Positions 7,995 to 15,958 of a stretch of 64,000 nt of DNA are shown here, piece after piece. The DNA is from Plantactinospora mayteni (GTDB taxonomy: Bacteria > Actinomycetota > Actinomycetes > Mycobacteriales > Micromonosporaceae), in NCBI RefSeq assembly GCF_016862935.1, contig NZ_BONX01000057.1, positions 55,620 through 119,619 of the forward strand. Direction: 5' to 3'. Position numbers and translations under genes: made by a program. Positions within the stretch are counted from its first letter, which is position 1. Every line of letters begins with the position of its first letter. The notes beneath the pieces are model-generated. The model made no database searches. It was not told where the DNA came from and was given only the letters and a program-made list of their open reading frames with translations.

Positions 7995-9440
7995 ATGACC
8001 TCCGCATCAACCAACACCGAACGGACCGGCTCCGGACCGGCCCTGTTGGCAGTTCTCCTGCCGGCGATGCTCGTCACGGTGGTCGCCAGCGACATGGTCA
8101 ACCTCATGCTCCCGTCGATCGGAGCGGAGTTCGGGGCTTCCGAGGCGGAGCTCGCGTGGGTCGTCACCGGCTTCCTGCTGATGTTCTCGGTCGGCATCCC
8201 CATCTACGGCCGCATCTCGGACCGGGTGAGCCTGCGTCGTCTCTTCAGTCTCGGCCTGCTCAGCTACGCCGCCGGGAGCCTCGTCTGCGCGCTCGCCCCG
8301 GATCTCCTCGTGCTCGTACTCGGGAGGATCGTGATGGGGGCGGGGGCGGCGGCGATACCCGTACTCTCGATCATTGCCGTCACCAGGTTGATGCCGGCGG
8401 AGAAGCGAGGGATGGGGATCGGCGTCCTCTCCGCGGCCACGGGTGTCGGCACCGCCGCCGGGCCGGCCATCGGTGGCGGAATCGGCCAACTCCTCGGCTG
8501 GCCCGCGCTGTTCTGGCTCATGCTCGTGGTCACGTTGTTGCAGCTCCCGGCAGCGCTGCGCGTGCTACCGGGAGAATCGCCGGAGGGGGCGCGTCGGTTC
8601 GACCTTCCCGGCGGCATCCTGCTGGGCCTCGGCGCCGGGCTGGTGCTGTACGGCATCACCCAGGCACAGGTCGCCGGCTTCACCGCACCCTCGTCCTGGG
8701 CCAGCCTCGTGGTGGCGGTCGTGGCGATCGCGCTCTTCGGATGGCGCACCATGCACGTCGCACAGCCGTTCGTCCCGCCCGCGCTCTTCACCAACCAGGT
8801 CTACCGGGCCACGGTCACCATCGCCTTCCTGGCCATGACCGTCAACCTCGGCGGCCTGGTACTCGTTCCCCTGCTGGTGGTCGACGTCAACGGGCTCGAC
8901 CCGGGAGCGGGCGCCCTGGTCATGATCCCGGCCGGGGTTGCCGTCGCCGTCCTCTCGCCGCTGATCGGCCGCCTCGCCGACCGCATCGGTACCCGATCTC
9001 TGGTGCTGGCCGGCCTCGCGGCCATCGGACTCTTCGCCCTGTTCCTCTCGACCTTCGCGGGAGGCAGGTCGGTGATTCCCGCCGCGGCCGGGATTCTCGG
9101 GCTCAGTATCGGCTTCATCTTCGTGATCACCCCGATCATCAGTACCGCGGCCAGTGCGTTGCCGGCCGACCAGGTCGGAGTCGGCCTCGGGATCCTCCAA
9201 GGAGCCCAGTTCCTCGGCGCCGGCGCCGGCCCGGCCCTGTTGGGCGTACTGGTGACCGCGAGGCAGCAGAGCGGCAGCGCCGTCAACCCCCTACACACCG
9301 GCCACGAAGGCGCCGCCTTCTCCGACGCCTTCCTGGCCATGGCCGTGGTGATCGTCCTCGCGTTGGTCGTCGCGTTCCGGATGCGTCCCGCAGTGGCCGC
9401 CGCAGCCACACCCTCCGCCAGCGCGGACAGCCTGCACTGA
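7995..9440 (+). CDS. MFS transporter, DHA2 (drug:H+ antiporter-2) type
   Basis: A 481-residue polytopic membrane protein with about 14 hydrophobic segments, the DHA2 pattern. The loop 2-3 signature reads GRISDRVSLRRLF, motif B lies in LGRIVMGAGAAAIPV, and an antiporter-type motif C in SAATGVGTAAGPAIGGGIGQ. The ATG at 7995 is preceded by GAAGGG at a good distance. The family exports hydrophobic or cationic drugs using the proton gradient. The Rrf2-type regulator upstream is its likely controller. The substrate is unknown. Confidence 0.88.
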   Translation: MTSASTNTERTGSGPALLAVLLPAMLVTVVASDMVNLMLPSIGAEFGASEAELAWVVTGFLLMFSVGIPIYGRISDRVSLRRLFSLGLLSYAAGSLVCALAPDLLVLVLGRIVMGAGAAAIPVLSIIAVTRLMPAEKRGMGIGVLSAATGVGTAAGPAIGGGIGQLLGWPALFWLMLVVTLLQLPAALRVLPGESPEGARRFDLPGGILLGLGAGLVLYGITQAQVAGFTAPSSWASLVVAVVAIALFGWRTMHVAQPFVPPALFTNQVYRATVTIAFLAMTVNLGGLVLVPLLVVDVNGLDPGAGALVMIPAGVAVAVLSPLIGRLADRIGTRSLVLAGLAAIGLFALFLSTFAGGRSVIPAAAGILGLSIGFIFVITPIISTAASALPADQVGVGLGILQGAQFLGAGAGPALLGVLVTARQQSGSAVNPLHTGHEGAAFSDAFLAMAVVIVLALVVAFRMRPAVAAAATPSASADSLH

Positions 9441-9480
9441 GCCGTGTTCGGTTACCCGGGCCTGGCCGTGCGCCCAAGCG

Positions 9481-10443
9481 TCACAGCCACCCCTTGCGGC
9501 GGAAGACCACGAACAACGCGGCGGCGAAGCCGACGGTCAGGACTGTGGAGATGACGAATCCGGTGGTGTGGTGCCAGGGAAATCCGACGTTCTGGCCGAA
9601 GTAGCCGGCGACCGCCGTCGGTACGGCGATGACCGCGGCCCAGCTCGTGACCTGCTTGACGATCACGTTCAGTTGGTTGCTCTGCATCATCATGTTGGTG
9701 TCGAGAATGCTGACCAGAAGATCGCGTTGGGTGTCGGTCCATTCGACCACTCGTAGCGCGTGGTCGTAGACAGTCTGGTAGTAGGGAACCATTTCCTGGG
9801 GAACCACGTGCATCGTCGGCCGCATCACGGAGTTGACGACCTCTCGCATGGGCAGCGCGACCTCCCGCAGCCGCACCATGTGCCGCCGGGCATGGAAGAT
9901 CCTCCTCTGGAGCGGGACCCGGCTCCCTTCGTTGAACAGGTCGTCTTCCAGCCGTTGGAGTGCGGCGTCCAGCTCTCGTACGGAGGTGTACTGGTTGTCG
10001 ATGATCATGTCCAGCAGGACGTAGAACAGGAATGCCACGCCGTGTACGGCCAACTCGCGGTCTTCGTCCCACCGAAGGCGCAGTTCGTCCAGGTCGAAGT
10101 CGTCGTGGTGCACGGTGATCAGCAGCCTGGGCGTGACGAACGCCGACAGCCAGGCGCTGGCGAATCCGCCGTCGTTGTGCAGCCGTACCAGATAGGTGGA
10201 GAGGAGAAGATGGCTGTCGTATCGGCTCAACTTGGCGCGTCGGGCATCGTGCGTCATGTCCTCGACGGCCAGGGAATGGAGGTGGAAAGTCCGCGTCAGC
10301 CAGTGCAGATCCTCCTCGGAAGGTCGGTGCAGGTCCAGCCAGCCGACCGCACGGTCGTCGGTCGACAACCGCCCGGCCATCTCCCGCACCGGAAAGCCCT
10401 CGTCGACCAGTACACCGTCACGGTATAGGCGACTGCTGTTCAT
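9481..10443 (-). CDS. CorA-family divalent metal ion transporter with a GQN variant motif
   Basis: A 320-residue protein with a long soluble N-terminal funnel domain (LYRDGVLVDEGFPVREMAG; LAVEDMTHDARRAKLSRYD) and two C-terminal membrane helices. The selectivity motif at the end of the first helix is normally GMN; here it reads YFGQNVGFP, i.e. GQN. Family members move Mg2+, Co2+, Ni2+ or Zn2+, and changes at the GMN motif affect selectivity. The start is uncertain: ATG 10443 is preferred because homologues begin near this point, but ATG 10467 and a longer frame up to 10530 are open, and none has a clear ribosome binding site. It is convergent with the MFS gene. Confidence 0.82.
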   Translation of the reverse strand: MNSSRLYRDGVLVDEGFPVREMAGRLSTDDRAVGWLDLHRPSEEDLHWLTRTFHLHSLAVEDMTHDARRAKLSRYDSHLLLSTYLVRLHNDGGFASAWLSAFVTPRLLITVHHDDFDLDELRLRWDEDRELAVHGVAFLFYVLLDMIIDNQYTSVRELDAALQRLEDDLFNEGSRVPLQRRIFHARRHMVRLREVALPMREVVNSVMRPTMHVVPQEMVPYYQTVYDHALRVVEWTDTQRDLLVSILDTNMMMQSNQLNVIVKQVTSWAAVIAVPTAVAGYFGQNVGFPWHHTTGFVISTVLTVGFAAALFVVFRRKGWL

Positions 10444-10622
10444 AATCGAAACTGACGCGGTACTCATGGCACGAGGCTGACTAAAGGCCGCGGCCGGGTC
10501 AACGACAAGCCGCCGACACGCCGTTCCCATGAAACTCTTTCAACTGAACCGCGTAGCGCTCAGGCAATGCTTCGGCCGGTGGTTCGCTCTCATGCAGCGA
10601 CCGCCCGCTGGTCAGGTCGACG

Positions 10623-10964
10623 TCACGGCCGCAGCAGGACCTTGATGGCGCGGCGCTCGTCCATCGCCCGGTACCCCTCGGCGGCTTGGTCGATCGGCAG
10701 CTCCAGGTCGAACACCTTGCCGGGATCAATCTGACGCCGCCAGATGAGTTCGACGAGTTCGGGCAGGAACCGGCGCACCGGCGCCGGTCCGCCATGCAGG
10801 TGGACGTGGGTCATGAAGATGTCCTCGCCGCGCAGCACGACGTCGTGCAGGACACCGACGAAGCCCACGTGCCCGCCGGGCCGGGCCGCGTTGATCGACT
10901 GCGTCATCGCCTCCGGGGTCCCCACTGCCTCCACGACCGAATGCGCACCGAGACCGTCCGGCGT
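10623..10964 (-). pseudogene. 3' fragment of a zinc-type alcohol dehydrogenase
   Basis: The last 113 codons encode the C-terminal end of a medium-chain dehydrogenase: DGLGAHSVVEAVGTPEAMTQ, GGHVGFVGVLHDV, then a tail ending YRAMDERRAIKVLLRP. The N-terminal catalytic domain, zinc ligands and the first half of the Rossmann fold are missing. Upstream sequence in this frame is instead antisense to the VOC gene. The break lies near 10965, just before the start of that plus-strand gene at 11022, so a deletion or insertion removed the 5' two thirds. Confidence 0.8.
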
Positions 10965-11021
10965 CGAAGAGCCGTTCGGCGGTGGTGGCGGGACGCCGAC
11001 CGATTCGGCAGGATCGGGTGC

Positions 11022-11762
11022 ATGACCTCCGAGCCGCACCGCCGGGCGATCGGCACCCTCAAGACCGTGGTGCTGGACGTCCCGGACCTCGACCGGCTGG
11101 CCACCTTCTACGAGCGGTTCGCGGGCTGGCACCGCGCCCCCGGCACCGAGGACGACTGGGTCACCCTGCACACCGACGACGGCTGGCGAATCGGACTGCA
11201 ACAGGCCACCGACCACGTGCCGCCACGCTGGCCGGGCCAGGATCGGCCGCAGCAGGCCCACCTCGATTTCCGGGTACCGGACATCGACGCGGCGGCCGAG
11301 CGGGCCCAACACCTCGGGGCCACCCTGCTGCGCCGCAACGAGCGGTGGCACACGCTGGCCGATCCGGCCGGTCACCCGTTCGACGTGTGTGCCAACCCGG
11401 ACGATCCGGCGGTCACCCTGATGGGCGTCATGCTGGACTGCCCCGACGCCAAGGCGTTGAGCCACTTCTACGCGGAGCTGCTCGGCAAGCCGGTGACGTA
11501 CGAGGCGGACGGGATCGCCATGATCGGCGAGGACGGCGCCCAGCCGGTGATGTTCCAGCAGGTGGAGCGCTACACCGCACCACGCTGGCCGGATCCGGCG
11601 TACCCGCAGCAGGTCCACCTCGACGTGACGGTCCAGGACGTGGACGCGGCCGAGCGGGCCGCCCTGGACATCGGCGCCACCCGACTTCCGGGTGAGGGCG
11701 TGAACTGGCGGGTGTACGCCGATCCCGCCGGCAAGCCCTTCTGCCTGCTCTGGACGGCCTAG
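11022..11762 (+). CDS. VOC-superfamily protein with two glyoxalase-like domains
   Basis: A 246-residue protein of two tandem VOC halves. The first starts LKTVVLDVPDLDRLATFYER and ends ADPAGHPFDVCANP. The second starts LMGVMLDCPDAKALSHFYAE and ends YADPAGKPFCLLW. Paired beta-alpha-beta-beta-beta units normally form one metal or ligand pocket. The ATG at 11022 has AGGA about ten bases upstream. VOC proteins of this size include drug-binding resistance proteins, dioxygenases and proteins of unknown role. The start lies right at the breakpoint of the upstream alcohol dehydrogenase fragment, so its promoter may be new. Confidence 0.85.
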   Translation: MTSEPHRRAIGTLKTVVLDVPDLDRLATFYERFAGWHRAPGTEDDWVTLHTDDGWRIGLQQATDHVPPRWPGQDRPQQAHLDFRVPDIDAAAERAQHLGATLLRRNERWHTLADPAGHPFDVCANPDDPAVTLMGVMLDCPDAKALSHFYAELLGKPVTYEADGIAMIGEDGAQPVMFQQVERYTAPRWPDPAYPQQVHLDVTVQDVDAAERAALDIGATRLPGEGVNWRVYADPAGKPFCLLWTA

Positions 11763-11883
11763 CTGGTGCCCGGGCGGCGACGGTAGGAGGTGATCTCCGC
11801 CAAGGTGGCCGCCCACAGGGGGCTGGCTCGGCGAATTGCGGGACCGCGCTCACCGGGCACGTTTTCGCTGCTACGGTCGGCTG

Positions 11884-12732
11884 GTGACCGCGAGTCTGCT
11901 GCCGGTAGTGCGCGGCGGGCATCGGCTGTACGCCGAGGTGAGGCCGGGCACCGGGGTGCCCATCGTGTTGATGCACGGCTTCCCCGACAACCTCCACCTG
12001 TACGACCGGCTGCTGCCGCACCTGGACGGGGAGCGGCCGGTGGTGCGGTTCGACTTCCTCGGCTGGGGTCGCTCCGACAAGCCGGCGGGCTACCCGTACA
12101 CGGCCGACAACCAGATGCTCGACCTGGCCGCGGTACTGGACGCGGTGTCGCACCACCTGGGCCAGAATCGGGTGGTCCTCGTGGCGCACGACGCATCCGG
12201 ACCACCCGCCATCGACTGGGCGTTACGCAATCCCGACCGGGTCGCGGCGCTGGTGTTGCTCAACACGTATTACCAATGGCTGCCCGGCATGCGCCGTCCA
12301 CCGGTCATCGCGCTCTTCTCCACACCGGGAGTGAACGCCCTCGCCCGGGTCCTGGCCCGCCGTCGCCCCGCAGTCCAAGGGCGCCTGTACGCCTGGCAGG
12401 TCGGCGCGTTCATCAGCGATCCCACGGTACGCCGGGAACTGGTCCCACGGCTGGCCCAGGACTTCCCGCCGGCCCAGCCCGCGTTCTTCCGCCTCAACGA
12501 GGACCTGCTCGGCACGCTGCTGCGCAGGCGCGGGCGGGTCGCGGAGATGCGCCGGTTCACTCCACCCGTCCGGGTGGTCTTCGGCGCGCGGGACCGGTAT
12601 CTCAACGCCCGGGTGGCACGGCGGTTCGCGGACCTGTTCCCCAACACGGAACTGCACCTGCTGCCCGCCGCGCGACACTATGTGCAGGTGGACGAGCCGG
12701 AACACGTCGGTCATCTGATCAGCACCGCGTGA
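11884..12732 (+). CDS. Alpha/beta hydrolase with an aspartate nucleophile (haloalkane dehalogenase / epoxide hydrolase-like)
   Basis: A 282-residue protein with the alpha/beta-hydrolase core: oxyanion region LMHGFPDN (residues 29-36), strand RFDFLGWGRSDKP, and the nucleophile elbow VAHDASG. The residue after the histidine is Asp103, not serine, as in haloalkane dehalogenases and epoxide hydrolases. The acid is probably in VVFGARDRYL, and the catalytic His is in ARHYVQVDEPEHV. I chose GTG 11884 because the longer open frame reaches back only to a TTG without a ribosome binding site. Its 3' end overlaps the truncated minus-strand gene at 12719-12889. The substrate is unknown. Confidence 0.85.
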   Translation: MTASLLPVVRGGHRLYAEVRPGTGVPIVLMHGFPDNLHLYDRLLPHLDGERPVVRFDFLGWGRSDKPAGYPYTADNQMLDLAAVLDAVSHHLGQNRVVLVAHDASGPPAIDWALRNPDRVAALVLLNTYYQWLPGMRRPPVIALFSTPGVNALARVLARRRPAVQGRLYAWQVGAFISDPTVRRELVPRLAQDFPPAQPAFFRLNEDLLGTLLRRRGRVAEMRRFTPPVRVVFGARDRYLNARVARRFADLFPNTELHLLPAARHYVQVDEPEHVGHLISTA

Positions 12733-12889
12733 GTCCATAGAGGACAAACGAGCAGCGGCTCGTGAGCCGGGCCGGGCCGGGCGCACCCGGGGCCGGGGCC
12801 GCCCACCCGCGGCCGGCGCCGAGCGGTACGGCGACCCCGGTGGCGAGCGCGGCGGCGAGCAGGTGGCGGCGGGTCAGTGCGGTGGTCAC
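12719..12889 (-). pseudogene. Truncated exported protein: Tat-like signal peptide with the mature part lost
   Basis: A GTG overlapping the stop codon of the upstream winged-helix gene (GTGA) opens a 56-codon frame. It begins MTTALTRRHLLAAALATGVA and continues into an Ala/Pro-rich stretch ending WAAPAPGAPG. This is a convincing twin-arginine-like export signal, with TRRHLL followed by a hydrophobic core and an AxA-type site. The frame then runs into unrelated sequence (RLTSRCSFVLYGLTRC) and stops inside the 3' end of the convergent hydrolase. I read it as the 5' remnant of an exported protein, third gene of the 13928-12719 operon. The lost protein cannot be named. Confidence 0.6.
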
Positions 12890-13248
12890 CGGCCCTCCAG
12901 GGTGTCGGTGGTCTCGACGCGGGCGATGAGCAGCTTGAGTCGCGCGATCTCGTCGGCGAGGGCGGTGTCGCCGGCAGCGGTGAGGGTGATCCAGGTACGG
13001 CCGCGCTTTCCGGCGTAGCCCTTCTCGACCTCGATCAGCCCGGCCGCCTCCAGCACGCTCAGGTGCTTGGAGAGGTTTCCGGCAGTCAGGTCCAGTTGGG
13101 TGCGCAGGTAGCCGAACTCCGCCCGGCGCGCCTCGTGCGCGATGGTGAGGATGCCCAGCCGTACCCGCTGGTGCACCACCTCGTCCAGCCCGGTGACCGG
13201 GTGGCTGGCCGCCTCCTGCGGGTCCGGGGCCCCGGTCTCGGCGGTCAC
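12886..13248 (-). CDS. Winged-helix (ArsR/MarR-like, DUF4364-like) transcriptional regulator
   Basis: A 120-residue protein with a single wHTH domain: VRLGILTIAHEARRAEFGYL, LTAGNLSKHLSVLEAAGLIE, and the wing VEKGYAGKRGRTWITLTAAG. This is the family that usually pairs with a small multi-spanning membrane protein. The GTG start overlaps the stop of the upstream membrane-protein gene by 4 bases, and its own stop overlaps the next start the same way. All three are therefore translationally coupled, and the regulator probably controls its own operon. Confidence 0.85.
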   Translation of the reverse strand: MTAETGAPDPQEAASHPVTGLDEVVHQRVRLGILTIAHEARRAEFGYLRTQLDLTAGNLSKHLSVLEAAGLIEVEKGYAGKRGRTWITLTAAGDTALADEIARLKLLIARVETTDTLEGR

Positions 13249-13928
13249 CGGCGCCGCCGGCCGGCCAGCGCGAAGCCGATCGCGCCCAGCAGCAGCACGG
13301 TGCCGTTGATGATCTGCTGCGGCAGGAACACCGTGCCGTCCTGGCCCTGCCAGTGCCAGCCGAAGTCGATCGGTACCAGCGCCACCGTCAGGTAGCCGAG
13401 GGTGAACACCAGCAGCGCGACGTTGCGCTCCAGTCGGGCCAGTACCAGCAGCGCCACCCCGATCGTGCCCCACGGCGCGACCAGCCGGTCCAGCACCAAC
13501 ACCCAGTACGGGAGCGGCGCCGTCTGTGGGTGGCTCGGGAAGTACAGCCGCGCCGCCACCCACGCGGCGGTGAAGAGGACGGTCAGCGCGACACCGGTGA
13601 GCGCGTACGGCAGCACCCGGGCGCCCAGCCCTCGTGCCCGGGCGACCCGCACGTAGCAGGCGGCGATCGCCGCGTACGCCAGCAGCAACGCCGGGGGCCA
13701 GTAGTACAGCACGCCTTGCCGCGAGAACTGGCACCCGGCGTCGTCGCCCACGCAGCGCAGGACGAGGAAGTACCAGTCGAACGGGATCCCCACGAACGTC
13801 ACCGTGGCCAGCACCAGCAGCGCGAACCAGGTCACCCGCTGGTCCACCCGCACCCGGCGGGCGAGGCCGCGCACCTCCGACAGCAGCCGGCGGGGATCGC
13901 CGCCGGCGGGTACCGAATCAGTGGTCAT
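13245..13928 (-). CDS. Multi-spanning membrane protein of a wHTH-regulated operon
   Basis: A 227-residue integral membrane protein with about six hydrophobic segments (VTWFALLVLATVTFVGIPF, ALLLAYAAIAACYVRVA, ALTGVALTVLFTAAWVAARL and others) and Cys-containing loops. The ATG 13928 begins MTTDSVPAGGDP; upstream sequence in this frame is not coding-like. It is the first gene of a three-gene coupled operon with a winged-helix regulator and a truncated exported protein. Its function is unknown; I do not recognise the family. Confidence 0.8.
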   Translation of the reverse strand: MTTDSVPAGGDPRRLLSEVRGLARRVRVDQRVTWFALLVLATVTFVGIPFDWYFLVLRCVGDDAGCQFSRQGVLYYWPPALLLAYAAIAACYVRVARARGLGARVLPYALTGVALTVLFTAAWVAARLYFPSHPQTAPLPYWVLVLDRLVAPWGTIGVALLVLARLERNVALLVFTLGYLTVALVPIDFGWHWQGQDGTVFLPQQIINGTVLLLGAIGFALAGRRRR

Positions 13929-14190
13929 GCCAATAGGTTTCCACAGCAAACCAATTTCCGCTAGTACGAGTTCTCGATCTTCGCCGCTCGCCGACGACGG
14001 GATTACCGGCCGCATACCCTCGACCGCATCGTCACCGGCCGCCGGGGAGCCGCGAGCCGGCGTTCCTGGCGTTGACCAGCGGAGCGGAACATTTCTCCAA
14101 TACACCCGGCGATGCGCCGGCGATGCTGGCTGTCATGCCCGCGGAGCGCGCGGTGGCCCCGGCCGCTTGACGGACGTTAGGAGACAGCCA

Positions 14191-14226
14191 ATGGCAGAGC
14201 ACATGCCCGGGTTCGGGACGACATGA
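14191..14226 (+). CDS. Possible 11-residue leader peptide coupled to the esterase gene
   Basis: The frame reads MAEHMPGFGTT, with a strong ribosome binding site (AGGAGA) seven bases before its ATG. Its TGA overlaps the ATG of the esterase gene as ATGA, while the esterase start has only a poor site of its own. The esterase is therefore probably translated by coupling from this minicistron. It could be a genuine leader or the cut-down remnant of a longer gene. Confidence 0.45.
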   Translation: MAEHMPGFGTT

Positions 14227-15185
14227 AGGACAGGGCTCCCCTGGGCATCCGTATCCTCCGGGACACCCGGGACTGGGAGGCGATGACCGACGACGAGGTG
14301 ATCGCCGCGCGAGAGAAGGTCAACCGCGCGGGATCGTCCCGGGCCGCACGGATCGTCACCGGCCTGCCGGACCGGCACGCGCGCATCGAGGAAGCCGCGA
14401 TCGACCTTCCCGGCCGCCGCCTGATGCTGCGGGTCCACCGCCCGAGGAACGCGGCTCGAAAGCTGCCACTGATCGTCTCGTTCCACGGTGGAGGGTTCAT
14501 CGCGGGGACCGCCGCGCAGAACGACTGGCTCAACAGCCGCCTCGCGGCCCGTTGTCCGGCCGTGGTCGTGTCGGTGGAATATCGCCTCGCCCCGCGACAC
14601 CCACTGCCGCAGCCGATCGAGGACGGCCACGACACGCTCGTCCGGCTTGTCGACGACGCCGCCGGCTGGGGCATCGACCCTGCCGCCGTCGCGGTCCTGG
14701 GTGAGAGCGCCGGCGGCACGATCGCCGCACTCATCGCGTTGAATACCCGAAAGGACGGCCCGCCGCTACGCGCCCAGGTACTGAACTACCCGGCCACGGA
14801 CTGGACCGAGACCATGGCCGACTACCCCTCGATCAGGGAGAAGGCCGACAACCCCACGCTCTCCCTGTCCCGGCTGCGCGCGAGCCGCAAGCTGAGCCTG
14901 CCACCGACCCTCGACCCGCGCAGCGTGTCCCCGGTGAAGTTCGAGAACCTCGCCGGGCTGCCACCGGCACTGGTCGTCACCGCCGCGCTGGACCCGATGG
15001 CCGACCACGGACGCCGGTACGTCGAACGGCTCCGCGAGGACGGCACCGACGCCCGCCTGACCTGCTATCCGAGGGCCACCCACAGCTTCCTCAGCACCCC
15101 CGGCCTGGTACCGGCCGCCCGCCCCGCGCGCCGCGAGATCCTCGCCTTCCTCCGCGACCACCTGCACCCGGCTCTGCGACGGTAA
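14223..15185 (+). CDS. Alpha/beta hydrolase, hormone-sensitive-lipase (bacterial family IV) esterase
   Basis: A 320-residue esterase. It has the oxyanion motif HGGG at residues 88-91 (VSFHGGGFIAG), the nucleophile elbow GESAG with Ser162, the acid Asp257 in TAALDPMADHG and His287 in RATHSF. The YRLAP and EDGHD motifs typical of family IV are also present. There is no signal peptide, so it is cytoplasmic. It should hydrolyse short acyl esters. It is translationally coupled to an 11-codon minicistron. Confidence 0.9.
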   Translation: MKDRAPLGIRILRDTRDWEAMTDDEVIAAREKVNRAGSSRAARIVTGLPDRHARIEEAAIDLPGRRLMLRVHRPRNAARKLPLIVSFHGGGFIAGTAAQNDWLNSRLAARCPAVVVSVEYRLAPRHPLPQPIEDGHDTLVRLVDDAAGWGIDPAAVAVLGESAGGTIAALIALNTRKDGPPLRAQVLNYPATDWTETMADYPSIREKADNPTLSLSRLRASRKLSLPPTLDPRSVSPVKFENLAGLPPALVVTAALDPMADHGRRYVERLREDGTDARLTCYPRATHSFLSTPGLVPAARPARREILAFLRDHLHPALRR

Positions 15186-15496
15186 CCCTGCGTCGGCTGT
15201 TGGGCGGCCTGGGAACACCCGCACCGACAGCCGCGCCCGGAGTGGCCGACCCGCATCCCGTACCCGCCCCGACTGTGAATGTATCGGATCCCGGGATCGG
15301 GCTTGCTCCCGTCGCTGACGCGGAACCGGCCCTGTCCCGCTGAGGCGGGCACCTGCCGCCAGCAACCGCTGGGTAGCCGCCGCCCGCATGACGGCGAGCG
15401 CGGTCGGCGACGGACCGTCGTCCACGGGGCGACGGCGCCCGAATCAGACGGCGCCCGAATCACCTGACCTGAACATCCAACCTGAGGAGCATTACC
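15186..15496. other. Intergenic region upstream of the DUF6220/multicopper oxidase operon
   Basis: No gene is seen. It contains a 12-bp perfect palindrome, GATCCCGGGATC (15287-15298), and a tandem 16-bp repeat listed separately. The promoter of the following operon must lie here. Confidence 0.5.
15431..15462. repeat. Perfect tandem 16-bp direct repeat
   Basis: GACGGCGCCCGAATCA occurs twice back to back (15431-15446 and 15447-15462). It ends 34 bases before the TTG start of the DUF6220 gene, inside the likely promoter or leader of the operon. It could be a direct-repeat regulator site or replication slippage. Confidence 0.6.
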
Positions 15497-15958
15497 TTGC
15501 GAAGAGTATTCGCCGGCCTTGCGACCCTGCTGGTGCTGGTCATCGTCGTACAGTTCTTCCTCGCCGCGAGCGCCGCGTTCGACACGGCGCCCAAGGACGA
15601 GTCCTTCCAACCGCACCGTTCGCTGGGGTACGTGATCTTCCTCTTCGCGGTCGTGTTGACGATCGTCGCCGCGCTGGCCCGGATGCCCGGCCGGCTCATC
15701 GGGATGACTGGTCTGGTTGCCGGGCTGACCGTCGGCCAGGTCGTGATCCGGGAACTCGCCAAGGCGTTCGACGGCACGGGCGACACCAGCACCACGGCTG
15801 GCCAGGTCGTCTTCGGTCTGCACGCGGTCAACGCTCTGATCATCCTGGCCGTGGCCGGGACCGTCGCCTGGCGGTCGCGAGCGCTGCCGGGGTCTGCGGT
15901 GACCGGTCGACCGGCCGGCGCCGCGCGGGTGTCCGGACCGGCTCAACCCACGTCATGA
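15497..15958 (+). CDS. DUF6220-family small membrane protein
   Basis: A 153-residue protein with four hydrophobic segments and the family's conserved features: QFFLAASAAFD after the first helix, HRSLGYVIFLFAVVLT, ARMPGRLIG, and VVFGLHAVNALIILAVAG. It starts at TTG 15497, with GAGGAG a few bases upstream. The stop overlaps the multicopper oxidase start as ATGA, so the two are made together. Conserved histidines in helices raise the possibility of a heme- or copper-linked electron-transfer role, but the family is uncharacterised. Confidence 0.8.
   Translation: MRRVFAGLATLLVLVIVVQFFLAASAAFDTAPKDESFQPHRSLGYVIFLFAVVLTIVAALARMPGRLIGMTGLVAGLTVGQVVIRELAKAFDGTGDTSTTAGQVVFGLHAVNALIILAVAGTVAWRSRALPGSAVTGRPAGAARVSGPAQPTS

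Noticed and set aside
13353..13964. Plus-strand frame across the membrane-protein gene
   Set aside because: The translation is Arg/His/Gln-rich without any domain. The opposite strand shows hydrophobic helices and coupled start/stop overlaps.
15388..15954. In-frame N-terminal extension of the multicopper oxidase
   Set aside because: It overlaps the real DUF6220 gene in another frame and lacks membrane or enzyme features. ATG 15955 overlaps the DUF6220 stop in the usual coupled way.
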